From positions 91,766 through 155,765 of the forward strand of contig JBNJFY010000009.1 in NCBI GenBank assembly GCA_051747265.1: a stretch of 64,000 nt of DNA, read 5' to 3'. This DNA comes from JBNJFY01 sp051747265. Lineage in GTDB: Bacteria; Bacteroidota; Rhodothermia; Balneolales; Balneolaceae. Below, in pieces: positions 24,762-34,100 of the stretch. Every line of letters begins with the position of its first letter. The stretch's first letter is position 1. Below the pieces are notes generated by a model that did not search any database, had not been told where the DNA came from, and saw only the letters and a program-made list of their open reading frames with translations. Position numbers and translations under genes: made by a program.

Positions 24762-24971
24762 CTACTCCTCTTTCTTTAGCTTACGATAGGCATACCAGCC
24801 TCCGGCTGCCATCAACCAACCCAGGCCGCCGTCAATGGGTACTTGTGTCGGTCCGCTTGGCAATCCGGGTTGCGCGATCAGCTCGCCACTGGTTATTACA
24901 CTTAACACCAATAGCTGAAACACTACGAGAACCAACATTTTCAAACCTGATTTCAAAAACGACATAATCAT
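24762..24971 (-). CDS. Small membrane protein with PID-CTERM-like sorting signal
   Basis: A 69-residue protein with an N-terminal signal segment (about residues 9-30), a short Gly/Pro-rich middle, and a C-terminus reading VPIDGGLGWLMAAGGWYAYRKLKKEE in two parts: the VPIDGG motif, one transmembrane segment, and a basic cluster YRKLKK. This tripartite tail (motif, TM helix, Arg/Lys) is the layout of PEP-CTERM-like sorting signals, and PIDGG matches the PID-CTERM form in Bacteroidota. Such tails are processed by exosortase-like enzymes; none is visible in the window. The whole protein is little more than the two hydrophobic segments. It has its own terminator and follows the giant cargo gene's end on the same strand. 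Confidence 0.65.
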   Translation of the reverse strand: MIMSFLKSGLKMLVLVVFQLLVLSVITSGELIAQPGLPSGPTQVPIDGGLGWLMAAGGWYAYRKLKKEE

Positions 24972-24997
24972 CCTCTTTAAACTTAACTTTCCTTGTG

Positions 24998-27900
24998 CTA
25001 CTTAATGAGCGTCAGTTTCTTGATCTTGACATCAGAACCGGCCACGAATCGATAGAAATAAACACCACTAGCCAGATGATTGGCGTTAAACCGGACATTG
25101 TACCAACCTGCACTCATATTCCGATCTACCAGCCGCGCAACTTCCCGGCCATTGATATCATACACCATCAACTGAACATGACGCTGATCGGGTACGCCAA
25201 ATCGGATATTGGTTTCCGGATTAAACGGATTGGGATAATTCTGATTCAGTTCTACCTGTTTGGGTAACGAACCCGGCAACTCTATAGATGTCAGCTCTCC
25301 GGTGCTGATGATCACCTCAAACCGCGCATCCTGTTCGGATTGGGTCTGAGTTGCCATAAACATGGGACTCATCTGCTCATCACTACCACTCTGTTTGGAT
25401 TTGGCCTCGACGACATAATCAAAGGTATAGCTCCACTCCTCGCTGAGATCCAGCAGAACGTCTTCTTCTTTGTCTTTGAGTTTTATGGTCCACCCCATGG
25501 GCAATCGGTCGATCCCTTCCCAACGCAGCGTTAATGTTCTGGAATGATCGCTCTCCACATGTAGTGGGATGATCTGCTTATCCTGGATCGTTGAAGAGAC
25601 GTGGTACATATCCACCGCCCCCGCTTTCTCATGATCGGTATGAACCATCACGTAATTCTGGCTCAATGGATCCAGCTGTCTGGCGCCTACAGGCAAATGC
25701 CGCACCAGGCTATCAGCGAGAATGGATATTCCGGTAGATTCGGTTAAGCCCATTTCAGATTCTACCGTAAATAGCAGTGGAGTATTCTTTCTGCTGTTGG
25801 GCGATTTTAGCTGATATTCGGATGCCGACTGATGTATTACCGAAGTATCCACCTTCATCGTCGGGTTCGATCCGGAAGCTTGCACCCAAAATCCTTGATA
25901 GGGCGGGATATATGAGGTTCCCCCATTAACGCCACCGGATCCGACCGTATAAGTTTGATAGCGATTATTGTTGGCATCCCAAATGTAATAGGTGTCATAA
26001 ATCTGATTCCGCTCCCAATTGGGCGAGGTCCAATCCAAGGTATCGGGGTAAGGGTTGCCCGCCAACTGGAATCCGTCATCGGGATCACCGGAATCATTTG
26101 TGCTGTAGGTTAGAAAATCGTACCGCACCGAATCGTAATCGAAAAATTGATTCGACCTCATTTGCTTCGGAAACGGATCGGCTTCGCCGTCGTTATCGTC
26201 ATCAGCGAAGACATAAACGATATATCCCTGCCCCACACGCATAGTGTCGGTGAGATCCGTGATCGCCTTAAAGCCCCGTTCCGATACTCCGCTCGATCCA
26301 TCCCCCTCGTAATATTCATACACATTGGGACTTCCGTTGGAGTCATCCGCACCGGTAGCGCCCTGTGTCCACAAACTATCCAGGAGTTCGGCGAATGTGG
26401 TGTTTTGGGTCGGAGTAGATATAAACCGCCAACCTTCATTGGGACCGGAAATATCTTTCACCCGATCGATTCGGAAGCTTTCTTCCGAAGAGAACTCACT
26501 TCCCCGATTAACCGGATCGACCGCGTTTACCGACCAGTAGTAATCGGTATTCAGCCGCAGACTGCTCATTTTATACGATTGGCTGTAGCCCGCGTTTGCC
26601 GGATTCATGGTCCGGGGGTCTCCATATCCGCTCTCCATGGTATTGATGCCCACTTCGGGATAGATGACATCGCCGGAATCGGAAGCCGTACCCATTTTGA
26701 TGTTATAGCTAAGCGTACCGTTTTCATAATCCGAACCGGCCTGCCACTGAAAATTGGTAACTCCTTTGTCAAATGTAGCCGTCAAACCGGATGGGCTGGA
26801 TGGGCGATAATTCGTTTTGAATTCCGCACCTTGGTGCTCTAATAACTGATTTATGGAAAAACCATACTGGTCGTGTCCGTTTATAAAGAGGTCCGGATAC
26901 CCATCGTTATTCCAATCGACAGTACTCATATATCCACGATCATAGCCTGTGACTTCGCTATACCGCATGTTGTCCACCTCCTGAAAACCGGTACCGGTAT
27001 TTTCATAAATCACCATTTCGGTACCCGACTTCGATGGGTCGTACAGCACGATGTCCGGCTTGCCGTCGTTGTTGTAATCATACCAAAGGGCCAATTTATG
27101 ACTTTCATCAACATTGTAGGTGGTATTATAGAAGGGAACTCCGGTTTCCTGACTAAACCCGGATCCGGTATTGGTATAAAGGCTTAGTTTCGTATTTCCA
27201 CCTTGTGACCCGCTCATCAGCAAATCAGGTTTACCGTCCAGGTTCCAGTCGGCCCACTGAAAATGCCTTGCCTTTAGATTCATAACATCATATCCCATAC
27301 TGTTCAATCGCTCAAACCCATGTCCGGTGTTCCGGTGAAATTGAATTTGCTCGTCTGCCAGGGATAGAACGACGTCCTCGCGACCATCCAGATCAAAATC
27401 CATAAAACTGATAGCGGTAATTTCCTGGTCCAAAAAGGAATATCCGGGCTGACCATTTACACGTTCAAATCCTTCACCGGTATTGAGGTAACCACCACCA
27501 GCATAGTTCGACATACCTGTAGTATCCCCATTAACTACCAGATCTCTTCTTCCGTCGTTATTTAAATCGGCATGGGTAATTCCAATCATGTTCCAATCCA
27601 AATCGAAATCATCACCCATCTTCTCAGTAAACCCATTTCCTGTATTCTCGTACAGTTTTACGCTTTTCCCATCTGTGAAATTACCTGCCATGGCCAGGTC
27701 AATGTTACCATCATGGTTATAATCAAATGCGGTCAGGTACAGTTTTTCACTTAACTCCGCAAAAGTATATTCGGCACCGGTGAGCTCCGTAAAATCGGTC
27801 CCATCGTTACGGTATATTTTGGGGCCGGATGGATCTCTAGTCTTTCTTTGCTGAAAGATTAAATCTTTATCACCATCATTATCGATGTCGGCCCATATAT

Positions 27901-30796
27901 GTTGGCTTACTGCAGGTATTCTGACTGATGATGGTAGGGAAGACTCCAACACCTGATATAAGGTATCATACGGTTGGATACTGAGTTCACTAGAGAAACC
28001 ACTTTCTATATCACTGGTATTGATTGAAGTGACATAGAAAAAGTACTGTCCGCCACTGATATCATTCAAAGTAAAGGTGGTATCCGTGGTTTCCCCCTGG
28101 GTTGTGGTTTTGACCAGATTGGTTGGGGAACCGGTAGAACTGGATTCTTGATAAACGCGGTACTGCTTAAAATTGGGCACATCCACAGCATTCCAGGTTA
28201 AGGTAACTGTGTTGACTCCCTTAGATCCCGTAAGATTAGCCGGTGTGGGCGGGGGAGTGGAATTATCATACGTGTAAACTTCCAGCTTCTCGGTTGGATA
28301 GCCGGTAACATCATTGCTATCTACCGCGCTGACATAGTAGTAATATGTGGTATTTAGCGATACGGTTTCCGTAAACGTTGTATCCAACCGATTACCGACA
28401 GTGGTCGTATATACCAGATTAGTGGGCGTATCAACGGGCTCGGTTTCCCGGTACACCTGATATTGTTTCAGCTCTAGATCCTCAGATGGCGCCCAGCTTA
28501 CGGTAACCGAAGAAGTATCATTGGTAATCATCGCGTTGCGTGGTATCATGGGTTGGAAAGCTCTGCTATCCACATAACCCAACATATTTTGGAACACCCC
28601 ATCCCTCTGATACATGCTGGCATCCAAGGCTCTTTCCGTTCCCTCGTCAAAATGCATGAGCAGCTGGAGGGAGTCGGATTCATTACCCTTTAGCCGTGTT
28701 CCGGCGTAGGTGCGCAGCTCTTCCTGGGTGCGCACGCCCTCCCAGATGCGTACTTCATCCAACTCGCCGGTAAACCTGTAATTGTCGATTACGGAGGATC
28801 CGAATAGCGTCAAGGGTCCCCTTCCCGGAAAAGTGCCGCTTCCGCTCTGGGTGGCAATTAATTTTCCATCTTTATACGCGCGTTTTTCACTGGCTTGATC
28901 ATCATAAACCACCGCCCAGTGATGCCAGGTGGTATCATATTCCGCGAACTCCGCGGTGAGTGCGTCCCCATTACCGAAACTAAACTCAAAATCGGTAATG
29001 TTGTTAAATCCGATGGTCATCTCTGAACCGCTACCGTATTCCGGATCGATCTCCATGGAAAGCATATATTCCTTTGAAGCTAGCATCCAGCGTTTGGCCC
29101 AAAACTCAATCGTGAAGGATCGATTATAGATGGGGGGCGCATTTGCGATTTCTACATATCCATCGCTCGTATTTTTTATCGCGGTGCCATCGTCGGCCTC
29201 CACAGAAACTACGCGGACCACGGATGAATCGCTCTCGAAATTGGATGAGTTATTGGTCAAGTAGTAGTAACGCACATCGCCGTCGCTCAATCCGGTAACC
29301 GTATGGGAGGTATCGTTTAAAACACCGCTGCTTGTAGTCAATATGTTGGAATAGGACTGACCGTAGTCTGTAGATTCATACAGTTTATAGTGATCGAATG
29401 CCGCATCTGTACTTTGGGGCCATCGCAACTCAATGGAGGTGGAATCCGCGAATGCCAGTAGTTTGTCCGGCTGACTGACATCACTCAGGGTATAGGATAC
29501 CATGGCGGGTTCGCTCTCTAATCCGGTGGTATCAACCGCTGATACATAGAAATAGTAGGTACCGTACGATAATTCAGATATCGAACTTGTGGTATCTGCC
29601 GGATCGCCCTCTGTTGTGGTTTCCCATAAATTCGTCGGTGTTGTCTCGGAATTCTCTTTATAGATCTTGTAATACCGGAGGTCCGCTTCCTCATTAGGCT
29701 GCCAGGCTAAATCTATCGTCGGATCATACGGATCTTCGGAGGCCTGCAGACCGGTTGGAGTGGCGGGCACATATATTTCGTCTTCTACATAGCTGGTATT
29801 ATTTAACCCTATATTATTTCCGTATTGGCTATCGTCATAAGCCGTGGTGCCGCTTCCCTCATCAAAATGATACAACGCCAATATATCCGGATGGTCTCCG
29901 GTTACTGATCGTTGATTACTGTTTTCGCGAATTTGGGTTCCGGTTCTTACGGCATCCCAAAGCCGCAATTCATCCATTTTTATATCGGCTGGTGTACTCC
30001 CGGAAGCATAAGCACCGATCCCGATATCAGTTTCATCGGAAGTGACCGGGAAATCACTCGTATGCGAGGCCTCTTCTACGCCGTCAATGTACAGCTTGGC
30101 ATCTCCGTCACGAGAAAAAGAAGCCGCTATATGATACCAGCGCCCAGCCTGGATAGTGGTTTGACTAAAGGATTGTCCATTGCCGCCCCCATTACCATCA
30201 CCTGTTTCGATCCGAATTTTGCCCTTACTCTGATCGTAATAGATGTTTAGAAGTATCATTCCATAATAGTCGTCCTGGGCAAAAATCATCCCGCTCTGGC
30301 TGGTGGAATTAAACTTCACATGGGCTTCTATCGTTACACCATTAAGGTATCCGAAATAATAACTACTGGCGATGAAACCATAGGAACCGCTTTGTGAAAA
30401 ATCGACTGCAGTCAAACCTTTCTCCGTGGCGGTGGTCACGTCTTCTTCTGTATAGTCACTTTCGCCATCAGCACTTACGGCCTTAACACGGTAATAATAT
30501 TTTTGCCCCTGGGTAATTCCCGTATCAAAATAGCTGTTTCCAGTAATACCCGAAGCTATAAGTGTGGTTGGTGCCGAACTGGTACCCCGATAAATATCGT
30601 ACGAGGTCGCATTGGTTGAGGTACTCCAATAGACCCCAATGCTATCACTAAACCCTACGACATGCATTTTTTCTGGGGTGTTTGGTATTACCCATTTATC
30701 CAACTCGCTGATCGGAGCATCAGGGCTTTTCGCCAGTGAGGTTTGAATGAAGAGGAATAGAATTGATATCGACAGACAATAAATAAAACGACGCAT
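24998..30796 (-). CDS. Giant T9SS-secreted protein with FN3, LamG and FG-GAP repeats
   Basis: A ~1932-residue secreted protein (ATG at 30796; a TTG six codons upstream is possible). After a signal peptide (about 1-22) come an FN3 domain (about 40-125), a LamG/concanavalin-like domain (about 130-290), two FN3 domains, a second LamG (about 550-710), two more FN3 domains, a run of FG-GAP/VCBS-type repeats (about 965-1350) with Asp-rich calcium loops such as DIDNDGDKDL and DYNHDGNIDL, and another FN3. The C-terminus is a type A T9SS sorting domain (NQNYPNPFNPETNIRFG, NGREVARL, ASGVYFYRF, KKLTLIK). It should be exported and anchored or released at the surface, probably as an adhesin or glycan-binding protein; ligands are unknown. 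A hybrid regulator is encoded just upstream. Confidence 0.85.
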   Translation of the reverse strand: MRRFIYCLSISILFLFIQTSLAKSPDAPISELDKWVIPNTPEKMHVVGFSDSIGVYWSTSTNATSYDIYRGTSSAPTTLIASGITGNSYFDTGITQGQKYYYRVKAVSADGESDYTEEDVTTATEKGLTAVDFSQSGSYGFIASSYYFGYLNGVTIEAHVKFNSTSQSGMIFAQDDYYGMILLNIYYDQSKGKIRIETGDGNGGGNGQSFSQTTIQAGRWYHIAASFSRDGDAKLYIDGVEEASHTSDFPVTSDETDIGIGAYASGSTPADIKMDELRLWDAVRTGTQIRENSNQRSVTGDHPDILALYHFDEGSGTTAYDDSQYGNNIGLNNTSYVEDEIYVPATPTGLQASEDPYDPTIDLAWQPNEEADLRYYKIYKENSETTPTNLWETTTEGDPADTTSSISELSYGTYYFYVSAVDTTGLESEPAMVSYTLSDVSQPDKLLAFADSTSIELRWPQSTDAAFDHYKLYESTDYGQSYSNILTTSSGVLNDTSHTVTGLSDGDVRYYYLTNNSSNFESDSSVVRVVSVEADDGTAIKNTSDGYVEIANAPPIYNRSFTIEFWAKRWMLASKEYMLSMEIDPEYGSGSEMTIGFNNITDFEFSFGNGDALTAEFAEYDTTWHHWAVVYDDQASEKRAYKDGKLIATQSGSGTFPGRGPLTLFGSSVIDNYRFTGELDEVRIWEGVRTQEELRTYAGTRLKGNESDSLQLLMHFDEGTERALDASMYQRDGVFQNMLGYVDSRAFQPMIPRNAMITNDTSSVTVSWAPSEDLELKQYQVYRETEPVDTPTNLVYTTTVGNRLDTTFTETVSLNTTYYYYVSAVDSNDVTGYPTEKLEVYTYDNSTPPPTPANLTGSKGVNTVTLTWNAVDVPNFKQYRVYQESSSTGSPTNLVKTTTQGETTDTTFTLNDISGGQYFFYVTSINTSDIESGFSSELSIQPYDTLYQVLESSLPSSVRIPAVSQHIWADIDNDGDKDLIFQQRKTRDPSGPKIYRNDGTDFTELTGAEYTFAELSEKLYLTAFDYNHDGNIDLAMAGNFTDGKSVKLYENTGNGFTEKMGDDFDLDWNMIGITHADLNNDGRRDLVVNGDTTGMSNYAGGGYLNTGEGFERVNGQPGYSFLDQEITAISFMDFDLDGREDVVLSLADEQIQFHRNTGHGFERLNSMGYDVMNLKARHFQWADWNLDGKPDLLMSGSQGGNTKLSLYTNTGSGFSQETGVPFYNTTYNVDESHKLALWYDYNNDGKPDIVLYDPSKSGTEMVIYENTGTGFQEVDNMRYSEVTGYDRGYMSTVDWNNDGYPDLFINGHDQYGFSINQLLEHQGAEFKTNYRPSSPSGLTATFDKGVTNFQWQAGSDYENGTLSYNIKMGTASDSGDVIYPEVGINTMESGYGDPRTMNPANAGYSQSYKMSSLRLNTDYYWSVNAVDPVNRGSEFSSEESFRIDRVKDISGPNEGWRFISTPTQNTTFAELLDSLWTQGATGADDSNGSPNVYEYYEGDGSSGVSERGFKAITDLTDTMRVGQGYIVYVFADDDNDGEADPFPKQMRSNQFFDYDSVRYDFLTYSTNDSGDPDDGFQLAGNPYPDTLDWTSPNWERNQIYDTYYIWDANNNRYQTYTVGSGGVNGGTSYIPPYQGFWVQASGSNPTMKVDTSVIHQSASEYQLKSPNSRKNTPLLFTVESEMGLTESTGISILADSLVRHLPVGARQLDPLSQNYVMVHTDHEKAGAVDMYHVSSTIQDKQIIPLHVESDHSRTLTLRWEGIDRLPMGWTIKLKDKEEDVLLDLSEEWSYTFDYVVEAKSKQSGSDEQMSPMFMATQTQSEQDARFEVIISTGELTSIELPGSLPKQVELNQNYPNPFNPETNIRFGVPDQRHVQLMVYDINGREVARLVDRNMSAGWYNVRFNANHLASGVYFYRFVAGSDVKIKKLTLIK

Positions 30797-30813
30797 AACA
30801 AGATAGATTTTCA

Positions 30814-30837
30814 AGGTTCAATATCTGATCTGAACCT
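30814..30837. promoter_or_regulatory. Inverted repeat AGGTTCA-N10-TGAACCT upstream of the giant cargo gene
   Basis: A perfect 7-bp inverted repeat with a 10-base spacer ends 18 bases before the ATG at 30796. AGATAG at 30801 and CTATCT at 30836 extend the symmetry imperfectly. Candidate operator, possibly for the neighbouring AraC-type hybrid regulator, or a 5'-UTR hairpin. Confidence 0.35.
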
Positions 30838-31107
30838 ATCTTATTTGCGCCGTCATAAACCTGCCAATAACCGTCACTGCTCTGCCAATCGTCGCCTATC
30901 GTGTACAAATGGCGATTCTGCCTAAAATGCTATACATATTTGTTTGTACTTACTTATGAATATTTTGCTCCGATTTGTAACCCAATCCCAACAATACCAT
31001 TAACTTATTGCAAGCAGTGAACGGAACTCGAGCTCACACATCACCGGAGCGAGCCCGATGACAAGTAGTGACAAGTTGAATCTGTTTAAAAAACGTAATC
31101 ACTTCTT

Positions 31108-31150
31108 GACGTAGCTCAGCTGCGTCACCCTTTGGGGAGCTCTGCTCTCC
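31108..31150 (-). other. Two tandem tri-loop hairpins beyond the hybrid regulator gene
   Basis: GACGTAGC-TCA-GCTGCGTC (one wobble) and GGGGAGC-TCT-GCTCTCC (one wobble) lie side by side, with CCCTTT and AAAGGG flanking the second as an outer pair. No T-run follows on the minus strand, so this is not a standard terminator; it may protect a transcript 3' end. Confidence 0.35.
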
Positions 31151-31179
31151 GAGACGGTATCAAAGGGAAGCAAAGATTC

Positions 31180-34100
31180 TCAATCAAAATATTCAGCGGG
31201 GCGCCGGCCGAATCGTTCTTCGTAGAGATTGGAAAAATAGCTGATGTGGTTAAACCCTACGATGTACATAATCTCGGAAACGGTTTGATGGCTGTGTTGC
31301 TCCAGCAATTTGCGCGCTTCCTGTAATCTGAGCTCGCGCATGTAAGCGGCGGGGGTAAAACCGGTTAACTGCTTCAACTTTCGATACAGTTGTCGGCTAC
31401 TCAATTGGATTTCATGCGAGAGTTGCTCTACGGTATAGTCTGAATTACTCATATTCTCTTTTACCGTCACGGCAATGCTATGCAGCAATTCCTGATCAGC
31501 GCTAAGTGTTTCCTCTTTTTCCTCGCTTGCATGATCCTGCCAAACCTGGCGTTCCAGTTTGTTGGAAATCAGATTACGAATCCGGATGTTCAACTCATGG
31601 GGATTAAACGGCTTGATAATATAGTCATCCACCCCAATGGCCAGACCTTGTAATCGATCTTCTTCCGTGGCTTTCGCCGTCACAAAAATCACCGGCAAAT
31701 ATCGGAATTCCTCGCTCGCTTTTAACTTTCTGGCAAAGCTGAATCCATCCATTTCAGGCATCATCACATCGGTCACAATCAAATCGGGATTTACATCCGG
31801 AATTTTTTGAAGTGCATCCCGGCCGTTAATGGCAGTAACTACATTATAATCTTCAATCAACATTTCGGTGATGTACTCACGTAAATCGGCATTATCATCG
31901 ACCACCAAAACGGTAAACTTATTCGAGTCGGCCAGATTTTCCTTATTAGTGTCATTACCCGTCCCCGTAATTGGAGCCGAAACACTACTTGCTGGGATTT
32001 CCCCAATTTCCGCAGATTCGACCTCACTTAAAATGTTATCCTGTTTGAAATGTGTGTTGCCCGGTTTAAATGAAACCGAAAATATTGATCCCACATTCGG
32101 CGTGCTTTCCACCGATATTTCGGCTCCATGCAGTTGGATCAGTTCATGGGTTAATGCCAGACCAATACCTATTCCTTCCCGATACTCGCCGTGATCATTC
32201 CCCAGACTATAGTATCGGTCAAAAACATGCTCCAGCTGCTCCGAGTTCATACCAATTCCGGTATCCCGAACCACTACTTTAACGTAATCCTCATCCTCCC
32301 TTTTTACAGACACCGATACCTTGCCTTCTTTCTTGGTAAACTTAAGCGCATTGGATAACAGATTGATGAAAATGGTATTGAGCTTCTCTGCATCTCCAAA
32401 AATGCGGGCTTCATCGATATCGGATGACCATTCCAGTGTTATCTTTTGGGCTTCAGCTAACGATCGGAAGGACTCTACCAAACGTTTAACTAAAACAGTG
32501 AGATCCAGCGGCCGGATAACCAACTTCATGGTTCCGGCTTCCAGCTTGGTTAAATCCAGAATTTTCTCAACCAGGCCTTGGAGGCGTTCCCCGTTTCGGT
32601 CCAACCGTTCTAAATCGTTCTGCCACGTATCGGGAATTTTCCCATTGGTTTCCAGCAACTTTTTGATGGGACCACGCATGAGCATTAAGGGGGTCCGCAG
32701 CTCATGAGATACATTAGCGAAAAATTGAGACTTGAGGATATCTAATTTTTTAAGCTCCTCGGCTTGTTGTGCTCGCATTTCTTTCAACTGTTGATCCATT
32801 CGCCATTGCACTACGAAATTACCCGCAAAACCGAGTAATCCTATTCCAGCCAAAACGTAAAATGAATATGCCCACCAGGTTCTATACCATGGCGGAAGTA
32901 TAGTAAAAGAAGCCGTCGCGATGGGACCCGTTAAGCCGGCCTGGCTTCGTGCCTGTATTTCAAATTGATAATTACCGGGTGCTAGATTGGTGTAATCTTT
33001 ATGGTCTTCGCTCGTCCAGATCGACCAGGCTTCCCCATCCAGTCGGAATCGGTAATCTGTTACATTTGTTGCCGTAAAAGCCGGTGCAGCATACGACAAA
33101 CGGATGGAGTTCTGTTGAAATGGTAGTGCAACTCCATTCAGATGACTTCCTCGAAAATTCACCATAACCGAATCTTCCTGCAAAGACATAATCTGTCGTA
33201 TTATCACTGGCGGACCCGTACTCTTATTTCCAATTAATGGGTCAATTGAGGAGTCATAGCGAATGAGCGCTTCCGTCGTACCAATCCAAACAATGCCATT
33301 TTGGTCCGGATAAATAAAATCTCCCAGAGTTTGGGTCACTCCCGATAATGAGGTGGGAAATTCAGTGATACTTTGGGCTTGCAGATCAAGCTTGAAGCCC
33401 GCTATGGAGGGTGAATCATCTTCTCTTACAGCAAAACTCCAAATTCTCCCTTCAGAATCCTCGGCTGCATCATCCAGAAAACGATACCCCGCTTTCTGGG
33501 TCAATTGATGTGATTTATAAAAATGCTGTCGTTTCGCATCGAAGCGATATACGCCATCAATGGTTGATACGATTATCTCGTCATCAAATATAGTTGTGTA
33601 ATACAGCGAACTTTCCGGCAACCCGTCAGACGTATCATAGCGGATTACCTGGGCCTGGGGGGAGGTACCCAACGTGACCGTCGAAATCGTCATCACACCT
33701 TGCCCGGGAGATCCGGCCCACAGCTTTCCCTGATTATCTTCCGTCAAGGAATAGAAATTCGTCTTTGTGTCCTCTATATAGCCCAGATCTCGCCAGCTAT
33801 CCCTATCTGATTCATGTTTTAATACAGCAAGCCCCTCTTCCGATGATACATAAATCCGATCGTCAGTGACTTCGCTGCGTATAATCAAATTGGAATTGTA
33901 AGGAGCAATCTTCTCTAACGTATCCCCGTTGGGTGAGAATCGATAGATTCCATGGGCGGTCGCAACAATCAGTTGATTATCCCATTTCAGCAAATCCCAA
34001 TATTCTGTGTTCACCGATCCAATATTTTTGAACACCGTTTTTCGCTGATTCTTCCCATTGACTTCTACGATCGAATGATCCAACCGGTACAACCCGGTGA

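Larger units (their letters stand above)
30797..31179. other. Intergenic region between the hybrid regulator and the giant cargo gene
   Basis: About 380 bases without a credible gene. It should hold the promoter of the giant cargo gene and the 3' end of the regulator transcript. I see an inverted repeat just upstream of the cargo gene (30814-30837) and two short hairpins near the regulator's stop (31108-31150). No convincing promoter match or terminator T-run was found. Confidence 0.6.

Noticed and set aside
26147..26842. 231-residue open frame on the plus strand
   Set aside because: It is antisense to the giant cargo gene, with no family features; a shadow frame.
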